Part shown: one piece after another, positions 44,896 through 55,018 of the stretch
How positions within the stretch are numbered: position 1 is the stretch's first letter
Layout of the letters: the number at the start of each line of letters is the position of its first letter
Notes under the pieces: model-generated
Told to the model about the DNA's origin: nothing
The model's database searches: none
Seen by the model: the letters and a program-made list of their open reading frames with translations, nothing else
Translations under genes and position numbers: made by a program
Assembly (NCBI GenBank): GCA_030867875.1
Contig: JAOWCC010000655.1
Coordinates: 8,144,269 to 8,208,268, forward strand
DNA: 64,000 nucleotides
Reading direction: 5' to 3'
From: Actinernus sp. WN-2022
Lineage: Eukaryota > Cnidaria > Anthozoa > Actiniaria > Actinernidae

Positions 44896-45380
44896 ACACT
44901 TGAGCGTATTTTCAAAGGTACTTGCGCAAATTTAAAACGTGTTCAGGATAAAAACATAAACCATAATCAAGTGTAGAGATATGGTAAAACAGAAAGCCAA
45001 ACCAACGCATTTTCCCCGTTGAATTAACGATTATCCTTAAATGGCAATCACGCTTGAAATAATGACAAATCCTAACCAGAACCACAAACCAAACCCTCGG
45101 ACGAGTTCTAGAGTAAACGACGGGTTCTCACTCACCTAGAGCAAGGATTCACAGGTAAACAAGAAGAGAAGGTAAAGAAAGGAAAAATAATTTTTGAGCG
45201 GTCCTACTCGGACCTTTGCGTGCACTGCAGTGTAATGCAGACACGTCGTCACTACTACACTAAGCCGGTCTACCGCCGTTCGGAATGTAACAAATGTTTA
45301 TCTTTATCCTTGACTGGTTTTAAAAATGTCATTAGAATTAATGATTATCATTATTTCAAGCCGCGTGTTTTCCATTTAAG
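44896..45380. other. Rearranged stretch before the second terminal exon
   Basis: 45010-45075 is an inverted copy of a sequence seen at about 7430-7490 (CCGTTGAATTAACGATTATCC), while 45243-45370 is a direct match to 7335-7460. So this segment suffered a local inversion or inverted duplication in one copy. Confidence 0.5.
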
Positions 45381-45532
45381 GATGTGTTGGCCAAACGGTG
45401 TTTGTGGCCAACCCATTCCTCCTCAACAACTACCAGCAGCTGAGGGTCTGGTACGGAGAGGATCTGAAGGGTTGGACCGAATCAGATTACAGAGGATGCG
45501 CATGCGTAGATGTGTATGCCTGGTACGCCTGA
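45381..45532 (+). CDS. Possible alternative last exon of paralogue 2
   Basis: The acceptor is TTTTCCATTTAAG ending at 45380. Its first two bases complete a glycine codon in the same phase as exon 4, then CVGQTVFVANPFLLNNYQQL, RVWYGEDLKGWTESDYRG and CACVDVYAWYA, TGA at 45530-45532. AATAAA follows at 45646-45651. It would replace exon 4 with a shorter tail lacking about 13 residues. The conserved frame and phase argue for a duplicated, possibly used exon; it may also be an early-stage pseudo-exon. Confidence 0.5.
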
Positions 45533-45651
45533 ATGCGGGCTCAACTGACCTTGGATTAAACCAGTGCTAAGACACCAAATGTACACTAAATTTCTAAACT
45601 AAGGAATCCCATGTGATGCTGTTAAATACAATTGATTTGTAAGACAATAAA

Positions 45652-46626
45652 AATGTTGTGAACCCACAAACAAGCATCTGTTTTCCTTGACTGCTGCTAA
45701 ATGTTTTCAAAGGTACGGTTTGAACTATTTAGAGGAATTTAAAATGCGTTCAGGATGAACATCAAACCATAATCAAGTGTAGAGATATTGGTAAACAAAG
45801 GCCAAACGGTGTTCCTTTGCCTCGATCTCTCCTTCAATTCCTCATCTCCCACACCCCCTCGTGTTCCCCATCCTTCCAACCCCTCTGCCCGTACTCCTAA
45901 AAAGTGCTCAGTGTCCAATATGTGCTAAGAATATAAGTATTCCTTGATAAGATTGAATTTGGCACTAGAAAGAGTGAGGCGGCTTGCGGTTGTGTGGTAG
46001 ACAAACAAAGCCTCATTTATTTCAACCTACAATACAATGCAATCTTTACTGATCGCACTGGATGTTTAAGCAGCCAAAATTATATTTCTCGGCACTAATA
46101 CTAGTCCTTTCTCGTGTGTTCAACCATGCGGATTCAATGATATTCTCAAAAGAAAAGAAAAAAAAATTATTGTCTTCGCACGGATAATATTCGCACTGGT
46201 TATGCATGGACAAAATTAATGAAACCATAAATTAAAGTGAAACAGGGACATTGCAAAATGTCTTGACTATTGCAGACTTTCACATGAAACGAAAAGAGGT
46301 CATCTTCGAACTCAATATGACAATTTTGAAGAGCTCCAATTTGACTTTATATTATTTCATCAACAAAGGGGGTCAGACATATACACAGGAGAGTGACGAT
46401 AAGACTCGCATCAACTGAACATGACACAGACTTGTTTCATGCATCCGATTGAATTTTTGCTACTTTAGTATTATCCTGCCTCGTAAAACGGTAAACAAGT
46501 GTTTATCTATCATTGCGTTTTCTCTTTGGAAGAGTTTGGAGCTCTTTAATTTGGTATTCGAAAATTTATTTTAGGCCGCGTCTCGTTTTCAAGTGTTTCG
46601 TTTGAGTTTTAGCATTTACTTATCAG
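45652..46626. other. Non-coding stretch of duplication copy 2
   Basis: Matches 7759-8880, with a deletion near 45935 (about 330 bp of copy 1 missing). No gene seen. Confidence 0.45.
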
Positions 46627-47950
46627 AAGACGGTTGTCATATACGGGTTGTCATATACGGGTTGGCAGTACTGATGTCTTCCCTTCGCCTTTTGTCAGAA
46701 ACCTAGGGTCGTGGTTCGATTCGCATTTAACAATGTCCACCCAAATCACTAAGTCTTGTAGTGCCTCATTCTTTTATCTTCATAATATTAGACGTATTAG
46801 CAAGTACCTCAGTCAGGATAGTCTTATTACATTAGTTCATGCTTTTATTACCAGTAGGCTGGACTATTGTAATAGTTTACTATATGGTTTACCAAACACT
46901 GAACTGTCCAAACTACAAAGGGTACAGAACGCTGCTGCCAGGCTTATCACTTCTACTTCTCGATATGATCATATTACACCTGTTCTCTATGAACTTCACT
47001 GGTTACCCGTTAGATTCCGTATTCAGTTTAAGATTATTTTAATTACTTTTAAAGCATTAGCTGGCCAATCTCCAAAGTACATTAGAGACCTTATTACGAT
47101 TAAGAAACAGCCGCGCTATCAATTACGCTCAAATAATGGTGTTCTACTGAAGATCCCTAGTGGGAGGCTTTTGCGTTCATTCGGTGATAGATCTTTTAGT
47201 ATGAGGCGCCGTATGGTGCAAAATTCAAACTTTCTCTCGCAAACATGCTGATATACCCACACATTAACTGAAATTCGTAAACGATAAAAATGTATTCTCG
47301 TATACAAACTGAAACGCACATACGATAACTGAAATCCGTAAATGTTCAAAACATTCTCTTTTATACGTGGTGAAACGCACAAACTGTAACTAAAATCCCA
47401 AAGAAGAGCTGAGATTCACATTCTGTCTATTAAAACGTGTAAGACAATATTGAAATAAAAATATATTAACTGAAAATCATTACCATTGTGTTGAGATTGT
47501 TACACACACTGTTGAAATACGGGCTACACACACTGAGAATTACAGTCTATGTAAATTATTTTCAGTATAGCTTAAACAAAATCTCAATAGAATTATGAGA
47601 TTCTCACTTCATGCCGACTACACATTCCAGGGTATTTTCGTATACGTTTTCAGAGCAACCATATCACTGCAAATGTCAGTGTCTTCTGTTCGCGAATTCA
47701 CAACGTACTTTCTTTAACAGTTCTCAGTACACTTGTGAAGACATCTCAGTTTGTCCATATGTGAATTCTCAGCACACTTACGTACAAATCTCAGTGTGTC
47801 ATTACTTCATGTAAGTTCACAAATATGTGACCCAGAATCTCAGTATGTTCGTGTGAAAATCTCAGTGTGGAAAAGTTCAAGCAGCTACTCCATGTAACGT
47901 CGCTACTTAGGGATCAGAACAACAGGCTAGGCTACTCGGCAAAACGAAAC

Positions 47951-48169
47951 ATGGCGTCTAATCTTGTAAATAGAAACGGGTTGATGAACTGGAAGTTTTT
48001 TACTCTTTTAATATTGCTTTGTATGTGCTCCTCTATATTATGTGAAGACGAAGACATAATAGAGTACATGGAATCACTAAAACGGTGCTGCGAAGAGGCG
48101 GAAAGGTTTTGGTTTACGCACAGGCAGCCCAGACCCCGCTTTTTGGGTTACCTGTGGTATGTTTCATAA
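47951..48169 (+). CDS. Small secreted-type ORF in the left foldback arm (72 aa)
   Basis: ATG at 47951 (AACATGGCG). A polar start (MASNLVNRNGLMNWK) is followed by a strong hydrophobic core (FFTLLILLCMCSSILC), then an acidic stretch (EDEDIIEYMESLKRCCEEAE), FWFTHRQPRPRF and a stop. It reads as a signal peptide plus a short mature peptide with a vicinal CC pair. A nearby AATAAA (48229) and ATTCCTACGAAATAAATC could end the transcript. The mirror copy on the other arm differs in the last 20 residues because of a 13-bp indel. It may be a captured host gene fragment. Not recognised. Confidence 0.4.
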   Translation: MASNLVNRNGLMNWKFFTLLILLCMCSSILCEDEDIIEYMESLKRCCEEAERFWFTHRQPRPRFLGYLWYVS

Positions 48170-48189
48170 GCGATCTCGGAAGAGTTTAT

Positions 48190-49008
48190 ATAATTGCTCC
48201 TTGTGAATTCTCTTTTCCGATTCCTACGAAATAAATCTTCAATAATAAAAGATTGATACTTAATGAAGTTGTGTGAGTGGTTTTGGGGTAATTTGGGGAC
48301 TTCTAAAGCAGTTTATTAGGCCTCGAGGTTTTGACGGTTGGCCGCGTGTCTTATAACCTCAAAGACACAAATATACACAAGGTATGCTTTTCATCGATGT
48401 GACCTCACTCGCCGCCGAAATTCGACAAGAAATTCAAATCGATTTCGCCTCTGCTTTCGACACACAAATCCAGATATGTGTAAGCTCTTCTCATCTACGT
48501 TTCAGGCCGAACGACATGAAAACGGCCTGGAAAATAAATTCCGAATTCAAAATATTTCTCTCGGTATACGATCTGCAGATTGATCGGTCCACAAATCAGC
48601 GGTAGACTCGCAACTACATGATTTATTTCGTAGGAATCGGAAAAGAGAATTCACAAGGAGCAATTGACCTATATCACTATGACGTCATATCAAAACATCA
48701 TATCATATCAATCTATTGTTTAAACGCTAAGGATCACGGTCGTGGGAGGGGGACAAAACAGGGACAAAACAGCAACAACACAAAGGAAATCGCTATCAAA
48801 TGCATCTTGAAGAACGTAGAATAGCGCTAACAGCCACCAAATACGGTAAATATTGTGGGATAAACATTGATACAGCTGATATCTGGAAACCAGACAATTC
48901 GAAGTTAAATTTTCCTCAGCAGAGCAGATTTAGTTCAAAATTCTATTGTTCAAGTCGATTCTGTCCCCCTCATAAACAAGCCGTGACGTCATAATGATAT
49001 AGGGTAAT
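48190..49008. other. Loop of the 3.1-kb foldback element
   Basis: Unique sequence between the arms. Two overlapping plus-strand frames (48338-48583, 48384-48605) have no recognisable motif. No transposase seen. Confidence 0.4.
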
Positions 49009-49565
49009 TCAGATATAAACTCTTCCGAGATCGCTTATGAAACATACCACAGGTAACCCAAAAAGCGGGAAATATATGTCGAGTCTGGGCTGCCTGTGCG
49101 TAAACCAAAACCTTTCCGCCTCTTCGCAGCACCGTTTTAGTGATTCCATGTACTCTATTATGTCTTCGTCTTCACATAATATAGAGGAGCACATACAAAG
49201 CAATATTAAAAGAGTAAAAAACGTCCAGTTCATCAACCCGTTTCTATTTACAAGGGGCGCTTTCCATTCAACCAAAACGACCGGTTAGAAGTTTCGAACT
49301 GATTTCGAATGTCGAATGGAACGGGATTTTTCGAATTAGACAAACCGGTCGGAAAAATACGCGTTCCATTCGCAGAAACTACCCGGTTATTAGTAGCCTC
49401 GATTTCAATTCTCAAAACTGGCAAATCACAGCAAATCTAAACCGGGAAGTTTGAATGGAACGGAAAATTTTGGTCGAACCGGAAATTTTACTGTTCCATT
49501 AGATTTCTGACCGGAATTTTCGTTTTTTTTTGGTTGAATGGAAAGCGCCCAAGATTAGACGCCAT
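49009..49565 (-). pseudogene. Mirror copy of the secreted ORF, broken by a MITE
   Basis: The minus-strand copy of 47951-48169 keeps NRNGLMNWTFFTLLILLCMC through FWFTHRQPR, but its ATG (49565) is separated from the rest by the MITE at 49255-49550 and its C terminus is changed by a 13-bp difference. Confidence 0.6.
49255..49550. mobile_element. MITE, 296 bp, 3-bp target duplication
   Basis: The ends GGGCGCTTTCCATTCAACC and GGTTGAATGGAAAGCGCCC are exact complements. AAG flanks both sides (49252-49254, 49551-49553); the left arm of the same foldback shows the empty site (ATCTTGTAAATAG at 47959-47971, reverse orientation). A 3-bp duplication suggests a PIF/Harbinger-type MITE. It is the youngest of three nested insertions. 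Confidence 0.92.
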
Positions 49566-50741
49566 GTTTCGTTTTGCCGAGTAGCCTAGCCTGTTGTTCT
49601 GATCCCTAAGTAGCGACGTTACATGGAGTAGCTGCGTGAACTTTTCCACACTGAGATTTTCACACGAACATACTGAGATTCTGGGTCACATATTTGTGAA
49701 CTTACATGAAGTAATGACACACTGAGATTTGTACGTAAGTGTGCTGAGAATTCACATATGGACAAACTGAGATGTCTTCACAAGTGTACTGAGAACTGTT
49801 AAAGAAAGTACGTTGGGAATTCGCGAACAGAAGACACTGAAATTTGCAGTGATGGTTGCTCTGAAAACGTATACGGAAATACCCTGGAATGTGTAGTCGG
49901 CATGAAGTGAGAATCTCATAATTCTATTGAGATTTTGTTTAAGCTATACTGAAAATAATTTACATAGACTGTAATTCTCAGTGTGTGTAGCCCGTATTTC
50001 AACAGTGTGTGTAACAATCTCAACACAATGGTAATGATTTTCAGTTAATATATATTTTTATTTCAATATTGTCTTACACGTTTTAATAGACAGAATGTGA
50101 ATCTCAGCTCTCCTTTGGGATTTTAGTTACAGTATGTGCGTTTCACCACGTATAAAAGAGAATGTTTTGAACATTTACGGATTTCAGTTATCGTATGTGC
50201 GTTTCAGTTTGTATACGAGAATACATTTTTATCGTTTACAAATTTCAGTTAATGTGTGGGTATTTCAGCATGTTTGCGAGAGAAAGTTTGAATTTTGCAC
50301 CATACGGCGCCTCATATTTTAGCGTGGCGGCTCCGACTCTATGGAACGCTCTACCACAATATCTGCGCAATATTCAGTCGCTTAGTCTTTTTAAATCTTC
50401 ACTTAAAACGTATCTTTTTAAATTAGCTTTTAATTTATAGTCTTTTTATAATAATTTTAATTGAGATATTTTAATGTATTTAATTAACTTGTAATTTTTT
50501 TATTTATTTTTATTATTATTATTATTTTTTAAATTTATTTTTTCTTAATTTTTATTATTCCTTTTGTAGTAATTGTAATGTAATGCGCTTTTGATCATTT
50601 TATGCGAAAGGGCGCAATACAAATTATAATAATAATAATAATAATAAGACGGACGAACGAAGAGGATGTAATTTTTAATCACATTTCCTTCTTCCAAAAC
50701 AACTCAGTGTTGCCAAAAACAATTGCAAAAAAGGTGACTAA

Positions 50742-51059
50742 CTGAAGAGGCTCGCGGATCGCAAAAAATGGCTCGCGAGACTCTCAGAGTCAATCTCAAC
50801 ATACTGGCTGTGGGAAACCATTCGAGCATCCAAGGATTTATTTAGCAATTGTACAAATGAATTATTTTTTGAAGAGAACTCCAGTAAAACCAAGCTTGCA
50901 GAATTTGCAGACATAGTTTCGCAAGAGTTCAACATATTACCACGGGGAAAAGTCAAGCGGAGGGAAAATTTAGCTGATCGATTGTTGAGAAAAAGTTGTA
51001 CGAGAAATCGACTCACAAAACCTTTATTATCTACATCTCGGCCGGATAGAAACGCTTAA
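50742..51059 (+). CDS. Unknown reading frame, 105 codons, no ATG
   Basis: Open from TAA 50739 to TAA 51057. Reads LKRLADRKKWLARLSESIST, YWLWETIRASKDLFSNCTNE and KLAEFADIVSQEFNILPRGK then VKRRENLADRLLRKSCTRNR. It is charged and helical in look and keeps silent differences against copy 1 (8950-9310). There is no start codon, so it would be an internal or last exon, or a relic. I do not recognise the family. Confidence 0.35.
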   Translation: MKRLADRKKWLARLSESISTYWLWETIRASKDLFSNCTNELFFEENSSKTKLAEFADIVSQEFNILPRGKVKRRENLADRLLRKSCTRNRLTKPLLSTSRPDRNA

Positions 51060-51396
51060 CGTTGCTGTAATCTCATCGTGCGGTTGGCGCTTGGTGCCCA
51101 GCTTTGTTAGTATGGAGCCTTGAAGTTGGTCATATTTTCACAAATCCATAGATTGGGCAATAGCTGACGAGAGGTTTCAAGCTAGTCTGAGTGATTTGGC
51201 TGAGGGACAACAAAACGGAACTCAAAAATAGATTTTCTTTCATAGTCTGGTACTATAATGGTTAGTTAAAAAACTAATTTCCTGTGTCACAGAAAGTCAT
51301 ATTTCTACATATATATCAATAATCTGCAACGGTTTCCCATCACGCAGATTTAGAATCTGTCGTACAAACGTGTTTCGCTTTTTTTCGGCATCGAAA

Positions 51397-51480
51397 ATGA
51401 ATGAAAAGAATCTTAAATTATCTGATTTGACCGATGAAAACCTCAGATTGGTAGATGCAATTGAAGCCGAACAAAGCTAA
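51397..51480 (+). CDS. Small MNEK frame, 27 aa
   Basis: MNEKNLKLSDLTDENLRL then VDAIEAEQS and TAA. An amphipathic acidic peptide. The same start occurs at 9652 and, with an early TGA, in every U unit (about 12464, 55660, 59346, 62203). Probably the beginning of a repeated element's or host gene's coding sequence, of which only this copy is open. Confidence 0.3.
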   Translation: MNEKNLKLSDLTDENLRLVDAIEAEQS

Positions 51481-51838
51481 CATGTTGCTGTTTATCCTTT
51501 AGGTATTTACAGATAAAATCAAAATTCCACGTCTTGTGTTGCTTAGTACTAGTTGCTATTTCCTCTCAACTGTGGTTTCCCTTTCTTTCAAATGTTGACA
51601 AGTCCTGTCCATAAATGCTGATAAGGTTCTACAAATGCCAGGTTTTTGAAAGCAGTCTCGAAAGGTTGAACTCTAACGTAAATATAATGTGTACATTGTA
51701 TATGCTTTGTATTATAATTTACTCTTGGTTTGTTTTTATTGTGGGTGCTTCTTTCCTCCAAAATCAAATCAACCTCTCACATTAATCCTCTAAATCCAAC
51801 CACAGTCTTCGTTATCTAGGGTCTTCGATCTTCGGTCA

Positions 51839-52342
51839 AGGGCACCCAACGAAGTTTTCGGTTAAAAAGCTGTTCGGGAGAGTAAGTTAGCCTAAACCTT
51901 TCGGATTTGGAAAAATTGACCCTAGAAAATTGTTTTCTGAAATACTGGCTAGAAAATTTGTTTTCAATCCCTAGAAAATTATAGAAGAAAAGGGAGACTA
52001 AAAGGTTTCCCCTAAAATGTTCGTACGTCCCAATTCGTCTGATCAATAGAGTCAGAACAACACATTTTCATTCCCTAAGAATTGCCTAAAGGAAAAAAGA
52101 ATCCCTAAAAAAATCGTACCTCCACAAAACTTTGCAACATGAAGTTACTTGACTAACAAATTCGTAGGTCGGGAATATTTTGCCATAGTATTTTCGGTTG
52201 ACGCGATTTCCACCTAGAAAATCCGAACAGCTAATAGCTTTCTAGAATACGTCAAAAGACACAGTAGGCGCCTTAAAATGGCTAGATAAGCTGCAGACAA
52301 CTGGTTTCAAACGAATTTCAAAAAGTACTCGTTGGGTGCCCT
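51839..52342. mobile_element. TIR element, about 504 bp, copy 2 only
   Basis: AGGGCACCCAACGA at the left and TCGTTGGGTGCCCT at the right are exact complements. Copy 1 passes from CCAACCCCAGCC to ACAGCAAGCCCAGGCG with no such sequence. The target duplication is not clear, and a few bases on the left (CTTCGTTATCTAGGG) are also foreign. No ORF of note. Confidence 0.6.
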
Positions 52343-52640
52343 TATTCGCCGCAAGCCCAGGCGTGATTTGTGTGGCTTTGTACGGGAATTTGCGATTGTG
52401 AAATATCTCGGTAAATATTTTAATAAAGTAAATATAATTTGCCTGAAGAGTAGTTGGTATCCTTTTTGCTCTCTGGTGGCAATTTCAAGCGATTTCGACG
52501 AATTATAACCCCCTCCTTCCACTTCTTTACCTCTCAGTGAGGGATGTTACTGACTAAACGGGCTATATACGAGTAAAAAAAGAAGAACTGAAAGTGTGAC
52601 AGATAAAACGATCCACATTTTCATAAAACCACAGCTACAT

Positions 52641-53470
52641 TAGGCTTTAACACATTATTCCGGAATAATTTTGGGAATTTTAGAGACCAAAAAGAATTTT
52701 AGAAAATCTCAGGAATTTAGAAGAAAATAAAAAAAAATGAGAATTTTAGAGGAATTTTGACTTTTCAGGCGTCACTTTTACATATAAATATCTAAATTTG
52801 GCCTCAAAACACAACAGCAGCCAGTACAATACAATAAATCTCCAATAAATCTGTTGTTTGCTACAACACGTGAGTCTACTGTACAACTAGTCAGCGGTTA
52901 TTACTACAAAAGATACTGCAGTACAATTAGTCAGCGGTTGCCCGAGTTCGTGGTTCACATCTGACATCTGCAGTGTTTTCGGTTGTTGGAAGCCATGGCT
53001 GAGCCATCAACCAGCTCACAGGCAGAGCCAGAAGGCAGAGAGACCCGTGTTGTTTCGTTGTTAGATCGTCTGAAGGCACCTGACAGCAGTGACTTGTCGA
53101 GAAAACGAAAAGTAGCTACAAACAAAGGAGGGAATCGTCGGAATGCGAAGAAAAAGTCGGAGAAAGATTATGAGCCACAGGTGTCAGCCAGTACAGACTG
53201 GATGACTGGATCATAAGTTTAGATTTTGAAAATAAATAGTGTACTTGAAGTCTTGAAGTGTTTTATTAATAAACACTCTATTAAGAGTCTTGTTTCGTGT
53301 TAATTCGTATTCAGGGGCCTTTATTTACTATGCAATTTTTTGAGAATTTTTGGGAATTTTAGGGGAAAAGTCGAGAATTTTAGACTTTCTTGGAAGAATT
53401 TTAGAGCTTTTTTGGAGAAGTTCCGGAAAGAATTTTAGGCCATTTTTCGGGAATAATGTGTTAAAGCCTA
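52641..53470. mobile_element. hAT-like non-autonomous element, 830 bp
   Basis: The ends TAGGCTTTAACACATTATTC and its complement are flanked by exactly AGCTACAT on both sides (52633-52640, 53471-53478). The sister units keep the empty site CCACAGCTACATGCAGG (for example 56461-56477). An 8-bp duplication is the hAT signature. Subterminal regions are full of GGGAATTTTAG-type repeats in both orientations. It carries one open frame. Confidence 0.92.
52995..53216 (+). CDS. Small basic protein ORF inside the hAT-like element (73 aa)
   Basis: The ATG at 52995 has an ideal context (GCCATGG); 52983 is an alternative. MAEPSTSSQAEPEGRETRVV leads to SLLDRLKAPDSSDLSRKRKV and a lysine/arginine-rich stretch (NRRNAKKKSEK) that could be a nuclear localisation signal; TAA at 53214. 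AATAAA follows at 53231. The sequence resembles the disordered N-terminal leader that precedes the zinc finger in hAT-type proteins, so this may be a truncated transposase exon kept as a short ORF; that is an inference. Confidence 0.45.
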   Translation: MAEPSTSSQAEPEGRETRVVSLLDRLKAPDSSDLSRKRKVATNKGGNRRNAKKKSEKDYEPQVSASTDWMTGS

Positions 53471-53478
53471 AGCTACAT

Positions 53479-55011
53479 GCAGGAGAAGTCTTGATCCCAA
53501 TTTTAAAGAGGGACATTAAAGAGACCAACTAACACTCTCTTGAAGGGACATAATGCATCAAGCGAATGAATTTCGATATCAATATTAATCTCATTCCACA
53601 TGCAACTTAGTAGTAGACGGGAAAAAAGATTTATTGTAACCGTTCTGTACGGACAGGATTATAGCGTAAAAATTTGGGCGGAGCTCAAGGGAAAATGTGT
53701 TGTATCACAAACTCTAGAAGGGAGCAATTCCTCGAGATAAAGCTTAAATTATTTACAATCTTAAAATAAAGTGTGAGTTTGTGAATAGCACGCCTAGTTT
53801 TCATTAGCTCCCACCCCAGCTCTTCCATAAGACGAGTCCGACTTGTTCCCTTAATAGCACCTGTAACGATCTTTCCAGCTTCTTACTGAACAGACTCAAC
53901 GAGGTCGCTCTCGCCACCAGCGCATGCGGCCCCTTAAGACGTCGCCAGCATATTCCATATAACAGAAGTGATTTATATAATTTTCATAGTTTATCCCTAC
54001 GTACTTTAGTCCCGAATTCCTTTAAGCATATTTAACCTCTTACTTGCCTTCTGGTGGACATCCAAAATGTGGGCTCTCCAAGACGAATTTGAAGACAAGA
54101 TTACTCCGACAGGATTACTCCGAGATTGGTGTGGTTGTTTTTTGTAGTCGGCTAGGTAGCTAGCATTTCATACTGTTTATATATCCCAAAATAAAATATC
54201 TCCACAAATAAAAACAGCTGAGTCTCGTAAAATCTAACCAGTTTGAGAATAGTTTATTCAGTGAAGGTTTAACGAGCTTCGATTATTAATTCAAAATGAT
54301 ATTTTTAATGTTTTAAATATAATGTAGTGATTTGACTGAGGAACAAATCAAACAGGTTTTAAAAACATAGTCGCTTACGAGAGGTTTTTAATGTAGTGAT
54401 TTAGTCATTTGAATGAAGAATAAACTAAATATGGTTTAGAATCATAGTCGCTTAAGAGATGTTTTAAATGTAGTCATTTGAATGAAGAATAAACTAAATA
54501 TGGTTTAGAAACATAGTCGCTTAAGAGATGTTTTAAATGTAGTCATTTGAATGAAGAATAAACTAAATATGGTTTAGAAACATAGTCGCTTAAGAGATGT
54601 TTTAAATGTAGTCATTTGAATGAAGAATAAACTAAATATGGTTTAGAAACATAGTCGCTTAAGAGATGTTTTAAATGTAGTCATTTGAATGAAGAATAAA
54701 CTAAATATGGTTTAGAATCATAGTCGCTTAAGAGATGTTTTAAATGTAGTCATTTGAATGAAGAACAAACTAAATATGGTTTAGAAACATAGTCGAATAA
54801 GAGAGGTTCTAAGTGTAGTGATTTGGCTGACGAACAAACTAAACATATATGTTTTAGAAACATAGTCTTAATGTAGTGATTTGAATGAAGAAGAAACTAA
54901 ACATGGTTTAGAAACATAGTCGCTTAATAGAGGTTTTAAATGTACTGATTTGCCTGAAGAACAAACTAAACAGTGATGTTTTAGAAACATGGTCACTTAC
55001 GAAAGGCGATT
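53479..55011. repeat. Repeat unit U1 (partial) with 69-bp minisatellite
   Basis: Starts inside the dead LINE region of the unit and continues through the GAGGTCGCTCTCGCC, CAGCATATTCC and CAGCTGAGTCTC blocks to the minisatellite. The LINE remnant here is short. Confidence 0.75.
54300..55000. repeat. 69-bp minisatellite, about 10 units
   Basis: ATAGTCGCTTAAGAGATG recurs at 54444, 54513, 54582, 54651 and 54720, exactly 69 bp apart; outer units are more degenerate. The central five units are nearly identical. Confidence 0.93.
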
Positions 55012-55018
55012 GTTCAGG

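Larger units (their letters stand above)
47200..50316. mobile_element. 3.1-kb foldback element with 6-bp target duplication
   Basis: Ends TATGAGGCGCCGTATGG and CCATACGGCGCCTCATA. TTTTAG flanks both sides (47194-47199, 50317-50322), inside the LINE codons for SF. The inverted arms are about 980 bp each (47200-48180 and 49010-50316, the latter enlarged by a 296-bp MITE). Each arm is built of degenerate repeats about 30 bp long with a CTGAGATT/ACTGAAA core. A signal-peptide ORF sits at the inner end of each arm. The unique middle is about 830 bp. A 6-bp duplication with long TIRs recalls Polinton-type integration, but no Polinton gene is visible, so the superfamily is open. Confidence 0.85.
46634..50440 (+). 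pseudogene. LINE reverse transcriptase C terminus, interrupted
   Basis: 46634-47199 encodes the RT tail (SRLDYCNSLLYGLPN, NAAARLITSTSRYDHITP, ELHWLPVRFRIQFKI) and stops at GDRSFS. The frame resumes after the foldback element at 50318 with VAAPTLWNALPQYL, then SLFKSSLKTYLFKLAF and a stop at 50440. It lacks the endonuclease and the catalytic core. Confidence 0.85.
46634..50645 (+). mobile_element. 5'-truncated L2/CR1-type LINE, split by a foldback element
   Basis: AAGACGG occurs at 46627-46633 and again at 50646-50652, and copy 1 has a single CAGAAGACGGACGAACG near 8880, so this is a clean insertion with a 7-bp duplication. The 3' tail is (AAT)n at 50626-50645. The LINE itself is about 895 bp; the rest is the element at 47200-50316. 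Confidence 0.9.
31462..52539. repeat. Segmental duplication, copy 2 (paired with 403-10758)
   Basis: Collinear with copy 1 in the same orientation. It is expanded by insertions at 32962, 34873 (or loss in copy 1), 35789, 39638, 44500, 46634 and 51840, each with its boundary visible by comparison. Confidence 0.9.

Noticed and set aside
47200..50316. Polinton/Maverick element
   Set aside because: The 6-bp duplication and long TIRs fit, but no polymerase, integrase or capsid gene is visible and the length is only 3.1 kb.
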